In this document: in pieces, positions 55,013 through 64,000 of the stretch | Layout: each line of letters starts with the position of its first letter | Numbering within the stretch: position 1 is the stretch's first letter | DNA from: Monodelphis domestica | Taxonomy: Eukaryota > Chordata > Mammalia > Didelphimorphia > Didelphidae | NCBI RefSeq assembly: GCF_027887165.1 | Contig: NC_077227.1 | Span: forward strand, 446,090,462 to 446,154,461 | DNA length: 64,000 bases | Direction: 5' to 3' | Notes under the pieces: generated by a model | Database searches by the model: none | The model's input: only the letters and a program-made list of their open reading frames with translations | Told to the model about the DNA's origin: nothing | Translations under genes and position numbers: made by a program

Positions 55013-55400
55013 CTTAAATGAATGAATGAAAAGCCATTTATTAGGCACTGAATATGGTTCAAGCACAGTGACAAGTGCTAGAAATGCAAATAGGAAACAG
55101 ATAAAGTACTTGTCTTCAAGGAACACATTTTAATTCAGAGAATATTAAGATCCTATTATGTTCCAAGCACATGCTGGGGATACAAATACAAGCAAGCTGT
55201 ATGGTCTCTATCCTCAAGAAACTTACATTCTAATGGGAGAATAGGCATGCTTGGAGAGAGGTGAAGGTTAAGGGAAGTTAATTGGAGATGGAGGGGTGGG
55301 AGTGGAATAGGAGACCTTATCTGGGGTGATAATAAAAATTCTAGAGAGAGTTCAGGTGACAATGAGATGGAGAGTGGCTATAGTAATGTATAAAATGGTG
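55013..55400 (-). repeat. L2 3' end, antisense, doubled
   Basis: Two tandem-like starts of the antisense L2 terminus occur: CCATTTATTAGGCACTGAAT near 55034 and CCTATTATGTTCCAAGCACA near 55153, each followed by text of the CTTCAAGGAACACATTTTAA kind. Confidence 0.6.
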
Positions 55401-56244
55401 ATTCTGGGGAGAAGACATCAGTGAGGAGGGCTGGAATGTGCAGCATTCTTAGGGTGGCCTCCTTGTGGCAAGCAAGGAAGAGAAAGAGTCTGTAGAGAGT
55501 AGATCTGCATGATTATGGGCAGAGAAGAATATTTTGGAAAGTCATAGGTATGGTTAGCTAAGCACTTTGAAAGTATCTCATTTCATCTTTACAACAACCT
55601 TGTGAGTAGGGTAGGTACTATTATTACCCCCAATTTATAGTTGAGGAAGACAAAGATTAAATGCATTTTGCCAAGTGTCATTCAGTTTCTAAGGCTGGAT
55701 TTGAACTTGGGTCTTTCTGACTCAAAGTCTAGCTCATCATTCACTGCACCACCTAACTGCCTTAGAGAGAATGGATTGACACATGCTTTCTAGGAGCAAT
55801 GTCAAAATTTATTTGATTATGGTTCCAGAGAAGCAGCAAGGATAGAGAACTAGCCTAGGAGCTATTAGAACTGGGGCTCAGGTTGCACCACTGATACATA
55901 CTGGCTGTGTGACCCTGGACAAGTTATTTTATCCTTCAAAGCTCTAGGCAACTCTCCAAGACTATAAATTTCAGAGATGGTGCCAATCAGCTTGGGTAGA
56001 GGGAGTTTCCTCATCTGGCAGTCCTCTCGGCCAATGCAACCACAGGTGTCATTCTGATCTCTAGTCTACTCAGATCTAGACAGGACTGAAGGAAATTTTT
56101 GTACCTTGCCACAGAGCCGATGGCTAGAGGGTGGCAGGGATTTAAGTTGAAATATGGATAAGGTGGGCTAAAGAATAGTGGACCAAATGAAGCATTCACT
56201 CTGGAAAGCCAGGATTAAGCCACAAGTTCCAAAAATGAAAGAGT
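55401..56244. repeat. Two MIR-type SINE remnants and spacer
   Basis: 55558-55765 is MIR in reverse (CTCATTTCATCTTTACAACA, ending CACTGCACCACCTAACTGCC). 55825-55975 is a CORE-SINE or MIR in sense (GGCTGTGTGACCCTGGACAA). The other bases are unassigned. Confidence 0.65.
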
Positions 56245-57600
56245 GATGTTAATCAACCAATTAATAAACATTTATTAAATGCCTCCTTATGCCCAAGTAG
56301 TGTGCTAAGCTGGGTATACAAAAGTAGACAAAAGACAGTCCTTGCCTTCAAAGGACTTATAATCTGATGGAAGAGATAATATGCAAATTGACACATACAA
56401 AGCAAGCTTTACACAGGATAAATAGGAAATAATTAACAGAGGGAAGGTATTGGAATTAAAGCTTCCTGTAGAAGGTGGCATTTAGATGAGACTTAAAGGA
56501 AGCGAGTGGAGAAGGGAGTATTCCAGGCATGAGAAAAGAGTCAGAAAAAATGCCTGGATCTTAGAGAATGGAGTATGTTATTCCTGGAAGAGCCAAGAGG
56601 CCGTTGTCACTGGATTTTAAAGTATGTGTTAGAGAGTAAGGTGTAATAAGTCTGGAAAGATAAGAGGGGAGCAGGTTCTGAAGGACTTTGAATGCCAAAC
56701 AGCATGTCTCATCCTGGAGACAATAGGAAGCTACTGGAGTTTATTGAGGGGAGGTGGGAAGGTGACATGATAAGACCTGCACTGCAGTGGCTGAATGGAG
56801 AACAGATTAGAATGGGGAGAGAATTGAAGCAAGAAGACCCACCAGACATGAAGAGATGAGGACCTTCACGACAGTAAGAGGAAAGGAGGTTTATTTGAGA
56901 GATATTGCAAAGGTGAGCTTGATATATGGGGGATGAGAGATAGTGAGAAGTCCTAGGTGTAAGCTTGAGGTACTAGAAATATGGAGTTGCCCTTTACAGG
57001 AAATAGGGAAGGTAGAAGTTGGGGAAGGCTTAGGTGGAAAGATAATGAATTCTACCTTGGACATACTGAGTTTAAGTTTGTCTGCTTAACAACCAGTTCA
57101 AGATGTCTGAAAGGCAGCTGGAGATGTGAGACTCCTGGAGGTCAGCAGGAAAAGTAGACAGGAAAAGTATATCTAAGAATTATCAGCATAGAAACAGTTA
57201 TTAAATTTATGGGACCTGCTGAGTTTACCAAGTGAAATATTTTAGAAGCAAGAGAGAAAAGGGCCCAGAACAGAACTCTGAGGGACACATAAAGTTAGTG
57301 GGGGGTGACTTGGAGATGGACCTAGCAAAGGAGACTGAGAAAGAGCATTCAGGTAGGAGGAGAATTAGGAGAGAGAGGTATCTGGAAAACCCAGAGAGAA
57401 AAGAATATTAAGGAACAGTGATTGTTTCAAAGGCTACAGAGAGGTCAAGGAGAATGAGGATTGAGGAAAGGTCACTAGACTGACAATTTCTCCAATTGCT
57501 TTGGAGAAAGCAATTTTGGTGGAATGTTAAGATTTTAAGCCAGATTTTAAGGAGTTAAGAAGAGCGCCAGAGGAGAAAAAGAGGAAGTTCCTATGGTAGG
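56245..57600 (-). repeat. Long L2 copy, antisense
   Basis: It runs from the antisense 3' terminus (CAATTAATAAACATTTATTA) through TCCTTGCCTTCAAAGGACTT, GGTGACATGATAAGACCTGC and GGAGTTGCCCTTTACAGG into reverse-transcriptase text. Read on the minus strand, the segment near 57270 gives a degraded VPQxSxLGP box. At about 1.35 kb it is the longest L2 in the window. Confidence 0.75.
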
Positions 57601-57734
57601 TTTCCAAAGTAAGTTTGGAAATCCCGTGTTGATTTAAAAAAAAAAAATCACAGCTTCTTGATGTAGTTGAGGCTGATTCTTTATGAGAGAAATAAAACTT
57701 ATCAATGAGCAATAAATGACCTACTATTAGACTG

Positions 57735-57975
57735 ATTCATGCTCAAGACAGATCACATACTACCTTCTGCAAGAGACCTTTCCTGGCTAGTTACCTCCAT
57801 TGTTTTGGCCTTTTCTCTAGAAAATTATTTTTTGTCTTATATACATAATCATTTGCCTGTTCCCCCCCTTTAGAATGTGAGTTCCTTGAGAACAGGGATT
57901 ATTTTTGTCTATTTCTGTATCCCTAGCTCTTAGCACAATGCCTGACACTCAATAAATGTTTGTTGATTGATTAGT
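57735..57975 (+). repeat. L2 3' end, sense
   Basis: GAATGTGAGTTCCTTGAGAA, CAGGGATTATTTTTGTC and AATGCCTGACACTCAATAAA then TGTTTGTTGATTGATT. It lies tail to tail with the antisense L2 at 56245-57600. Confidence 0.82.
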
Positions 57976-59097
57976 TCAATATTGCTATTTCTGTCCTTTA
58001 TGAGATCAAGTCAGCAGGTTACAATTTGGGCAAGAAGGCAAGCCAGCAGGCTCCAACTTTGAAGGAAATATTGTCTAGGACCGAAGGAACGATAGTTTTA
58101 CTGTATTCTGCCCCAGGAAGATCACATTACTATGGAGTATTATATTCTGGTTTGAATGCCACATTTTAGGAATGACACTGATAAGCTGATGTGTACAGAG
58201 GTAGGTGACCATAAGCTGAGGTGGGGAAAGGGAGGCCACAGAAGTGATAACTCTACAAGAATTTGAAAAGTTGTCATGGAGAAAGAGGTTAATTTTGTCA
58301 TAGCTGGCTCTAGAGGAGGGAATTTAGGAGCAAATAGTAGAAGTTACAGAATGACAAAGACACATATTTAGACTTGATGTTAAAGAAAAACTTCCTAATA
58401 ATTAAAGTTACTGAAAAATGGGGAAAACATTGCTTTTGGAATAAGTGAATTTTCTACCACATAAGGATTCCAGTTGAATAACCATTATTTATGGTCATGT
58501 GAGTTAACAAGGTCAGAGTTTTATAAAGATACTTTATTTGAAACTATAGTTTGTGAATTATAGACCGATTGAAACAATGAATAAAATGAAAAACATTTAT
58601 TAAGAACTAATGGTTGTGCCAAGCACTCTAGGGATACAAATAAATGCCCTTCAGGAACTTAACAAACTAATAGGAAAAACAATAACACACAATTAAGGGA
58701 TTAGCTGGAAAGTTATTGGTGATTTATGGAGCTAGTGATGATTGACACACCCCATCCAGGAACAATGACAGAACTGATCTGATTATAGTTCTAGAATTGG
58801 AGAAGGAGATGAAGTGTGGAGTAGGGCAGTAAACAGTCAGGAGAGCTGGCCCTAAGTCTGACGTTCTTGCAACATTTGGATTCTGGTGGGGTGGAAAGGG
58901 GTCTATCTAAAAATCAAGAGAGATATATTTTCTAAGCTAAATCATAGAGAAGCCTAGAAGCCTAGCAAATAACTGTTCTTACATGAAATGTTTTCTTCTA
59001 GTTTGTATGAAGAAATGGATACTTTAATGTGACAAACTATCGTGCCATTATAGCACCATTACTTTTTTGGTCTAGAGCACCAATAATTTATCAGAAG

Positions 59098-59136
<39 letters not shown>

Positions 59137-59379
59137 CAATATGAAATGTGCCAGGGCCAGGGAAGAGATCAATCCACTAGAGCAGGGATTATTTTATTAA
59201 CTTTTTTTTATCTTAAACCTCTTTGACAATCTGTTGAAACCTATGAAACCCTTCTCAGAATAATGTCTTTAATGCATAAAATATGTAAGATGATAAAAGA
59301 AACATTATATTTAAATTATAAAATTTTTTAAAGCTCAACTATTTCAAGGGTCTTCAGTTAAGAACCCCTAAGCTAGAGG
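57976..59379. other. Intergenic sequence with an L2 terminus and an AC microsatellite
   Basis: 58575-58690 is an antisense L2 3' end (AACATTTATTAAGAACTAAT, GCCAAGCACTCTAGGGATAC). 59102-59134 is an AC run of about 16 units. Nothing else is recognised. Confidence 0.6.
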
Positions 59380-59720
59380 GATGAGGAAAAGTTTCCTGTA
59401 GAAAGGGAACAAGGGATTGATTCTAAGAGGTAAAATTGGAGTGCATTCCAGGTAGGAGAAAGTCAGTGGTTCAAACTTATGAAGACAGGAGATGGAGAGG
59501 CCTGTGTAAAATGAAGAACAGAAAAACCACTTTGGCTGGACAATGGACAGATGAGGACTTGTGTATAAAACATTTTGGAAAAGTAAATTTTAGCTTGGGC
59601 TTTAGGAGCCGAGCTTATAATTGGATCATAGAGACAATAGTAAACTATGGGAATTAATTGAATAGAAAAGTGGCATGATCAGGTCTAAACTTTAGGAAAA
59701 TCTTTGACAGATTATTATTA
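59380..59720 (-). repeat. Probable L2 fragment, antisense
   Basis: GTGCATTCCAGGTAGGAGAA, ACCACTTTGGCTGGACAATG and AGTGGCATGATCAGGTCTAA parallel antisense L2 text. The decay is heavy. Confidence 0.45.
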
Positions 59721-60554
59721 GGCAGATCTTCAGCAGAAATTTCAGTTTTTTTTTTCAGGAAAAACATAAAATATTCTAATTAATACATTCCTGGATGTTT
59801 GATGATTTGATAAATTTCATTTTATAGCAAATTTCATACCAGGGAAACATTGAAAGAACTTATTTGTGCAAACACTTCACTGTCTCTAATATGAAACATT
59901 TATATTTTATGTGTTTTCCATATTTCTTGAAGTGTTATGCTTTTGATAAGAAAGAATAGCAGCAACTGTCTGGTTGATAAGTAAAGGATATTTTCATTAT
60001 TTGCCAAAAACTTTCCAGGATATTCTGTTCCCAAAATAGAAGTTAAAAGTTAGTTTCAGTGACTTGGTTTGGACTTTGAACCAACCTTACTACCCATATT
60101 TTTTTTAAATTCACTCTTTTTTCCTTGATGATTTTAATACTTAAAACTCTTTTTTAATATTTAGTCTTTTTACTAATAGTCACAGAAAGAAATATAATAA
60201 CCACTTTAGAAAACCACTGATGCCAACACTATTTCCTGATTTTCTAATCTTTGTGGTTCAAGAGGTTTTTATGAGTGTATTTGTTTAAAATTAACAGGAA
60301 AATTCTGATCTAGCAAGAATCATTCCAGTAAGGTAAATAGTCTTAGAGTAAGGTAAAAGGTTCCATTACCATTAACTGCACATTTTGGCTTTCTTTATAT
60401 GAAAGATGGCTTTTGAATGTTTGAAAGAGCTTTCAATGTCTGGTGTGGTTTAGGCCCAAGACTTATATAGGCTTATGGGATTTAAAGCTGAGAAGGCCTT
60501 TAGAGACTCATAATTTTACAAAAGAGATGAGACCCAGAATGGTAAAATCATTTC
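59721..60554. other. Unassigned AT-rich spacer
   Basis: No gene or familiar repeat was seen. Confidence 0.5.
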
Positions 60555-60755
60555 AGGGTAGTTAGGTGGCTCAGTGGATTGAGAACCAGGCCTGGAGCTA
60601 GGAAGTTTGGGGTCCAAATTTGGTTTCAGACATTTTGTAGCTGGGTGACCCTTGGCAAGCCATTTAACCCCATATGCCTTGGCCTTACTGCTCTTTTGCC
60701 TTGGAACCAATTCAAAGTATAGATTTTAAGAAAGAAGGTTAGGATTTTTTTAAAA
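60555..60755 (+). repeat. Marsupial CORE-SINE, sense, diverged
   Basis: AGGGTAGTTAGGTGGCTCAG to TTAAGAAAGAAGGTTAGGAT. The CORE reads GGGTGACCCTTGGCAAGCCA. Confidence 0.88.
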
Positions 60756-61009
60756 AATTGAGGTTTTGCAGGTTGTAACCACCGAAGTTGGGATTTGATC
60801 CCAGGTCTTCCGACTCAAGTGCCTGTGTTCTTTTCACTAGTTATGTAAAAGAAGGAACTGGTCTGTGGAATAAAGACACTTATTCCTGAGGTTTTCTGTT
60901 AGAAATTTAGGGGTGTCTGGAGTTAATTAGCAGTTAGAGAGAGGCTACTAGAGGTTTTCTCATACCACATGCTCCTCTTTGTGGAACATATATATATATA
61001 TATGCAGGG

Positions 61010-61230
61010 TATAATGGCTACTGTGATTGATTTTGGCTCATGAAGACCTGGATTAAAATCCTGCCTCAGATACCTAATAGCTGGGAAACCATAGGCAAAT
61101 CAACTAAACTTTGTGCCCCTCAATTTCTTCATCCATAAAATGGGACTAATCCTTACAGTGTCTACTACCTTACAGGGTTGCTCTGAAGCTCAAGTGAGAT
61201 ATGGGTAAAGGTCAAAGAAGACTTTAAAGT
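61010..61230 (+). repeat. MIR, sense, nearly complete
   Basis: GAAGACCTGGATTAAAATCC, then AGCTGGGAAACCATAGGCAA, CTTCATCCATAAAATGGGAC and CAGGGTTGCTCTGAAGCTCA. Confidence 0.8.
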
Positions 61231-61969
61231 GCTACACATCAGTGATTTGTGTTCCCTCCGGACAAAATTCAGAACTTTTGGTTGGAAAGGTGCAGATTCA
61301 TGCCTGTGTGTGTATATGTGTGTGTGAGAGAGAGACAGAGACAGGAGAGAGACAGAGAGGAGAAAGAGGGGAGGAAGAGGGAAAGAGGGAAGGGGGGGTG
61401 AAAGGTATAGTTGAGAAGTCTAGATTGAAGAGTAGAGATCATTTAATTTTAACATTTAGAGCTCAAAAGGGCCTCAGAGGATTAACTAATTCAGTTCCTT
61501 AATTTTACACCCAAGGAACCTGAGGACTAGACAGTAGGCAGTAGCAAGTTGGGAGCTGTATGGGGATCCTTGTAGTCTTCAGGCCTAAATGTCTCTACCC
61601 TTTTCCACGAGGGGGATCAATTTTAGAAAGGGCATCAGGGCCGAAATACTGAGACGTCACTATCCTGAAGGCCCCGAGCTAAATTCTGTTGGGTGAGGCC
61701 GAGGAGAGGGGGTAAGGAGGATGAAGGGGAGGTGTAAATTGGTGAGAGGAGAGGTCTGTGAGTGCGCGCCCACCCGCCTGAGTCTCTTAGGGGCCTAGGA
61801 TTTAGAGCTGGAATTGCTTAGAGATCACCTAGTCCAATCCCTTTCATTTTGCAGATGAGGAAACTAAGACTGTGAGAATGATCCTGTTTCCTCAGTAGAA
61901 TCTGGTCAAGGCGTAAGGGGAAAAAAAGGACAGGTCATCCTACTAAGGCCCCTCAAACTCCAAGACCCT
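61231..61969. other. Upstream flank of the TENT4B CpG island
   Basis: Contains a purine-rich GA tract (61325-61400) and a MIR-like patch (61797-61875: ATCACCTAGTCCAATCCCTT, CAGATGAGGAAACTAAGAC). CpG density starts to rise after about 61640. Confidence 0.6.
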
Positions 61970-62094
61970 AAGTGGCAGGCTCGAGGGGCGGTTGCCAGGG
62001 TGGGGGGGGCAGTTGGAGGCTCACGAGCCTGCCTCTGACCCCTCTCCCTTCCTCTGGCACTCTACTCCTTTCGCTCTGTGACGCAGGGAGCGGC

Positions 62095-64000
<1,906 letters not shown>

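Overview
This is a vertebrate nuclear window, almost certainly from a marsupial. The evidence is threefold: dense copies of a tRNA-headed CORE-SINE of the marsupial MAR1/SINE1 kind, marsupial-style L1, HAL1, RTE/BovB and L2/L3 repeats, and a low-GC background broken by one sharp CpG island. I cannot tell from sequence alone whether it is an American or an Australian species.

There are two host genes, both on the + strand and both incomplete. The left end (1-14650) holds the last four coding exons and 3' UTR of HEATR3, the HEAT-repeat chaperone/importin adaptor for RPL5-RPL11-5S assembly. The right end (61970-64000) holds the CpG-island promoter, long leader and first coding exon of TENT4B (PAPD5), a non-canonical poly(A) polymerase. 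HEATR3 followed by TENT4B in the same orientation matches the human 16q12.1 order, so this is conserved synteny. It is not an operon; both genes act in RNA and ribosome biology, but nothing here shows shared regulation.

The 48 kb between them has no host gene that I can support. It is an archive of retroelements: a 5'-truncated RTE-like LINE with a clear target-site duplication (17109-18460), a HAL1-like element (20540-22560), a full-length L1 on the minus strand with a 13-bp target-site duplication (26560-33118) set beside an older small L1 insertion inside an L2, an ERV-type LTR fossil (about 40560-41823), a nested L3/L2/MIR/SINE stack (41980-44235), a BovB-type RTE carrying two SINE insertions (45965-48590), and many L2, MIR and SINE fragments. 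Simple repeats are prominent: a 103-bp TG/AG/AC compound tract, a 335-bp purine tract, and triplet repeats in the TENT4B leader and exon.

The points most worth a second look are a perfect 33-bp hairpin with an 11-base loop (36893-36969), the AUG-free TENT4B leader with two in-frame start codons on either side of a triplet-encoded serine tract, a roughly 275-bp sequence present twice in adjacent HEATR3 introns, and a TG repeat beginning a few bases inside a HEATR3 splice donor. I saw no CRISPR, toxin or other novel multi-gene system, and I think none is present.
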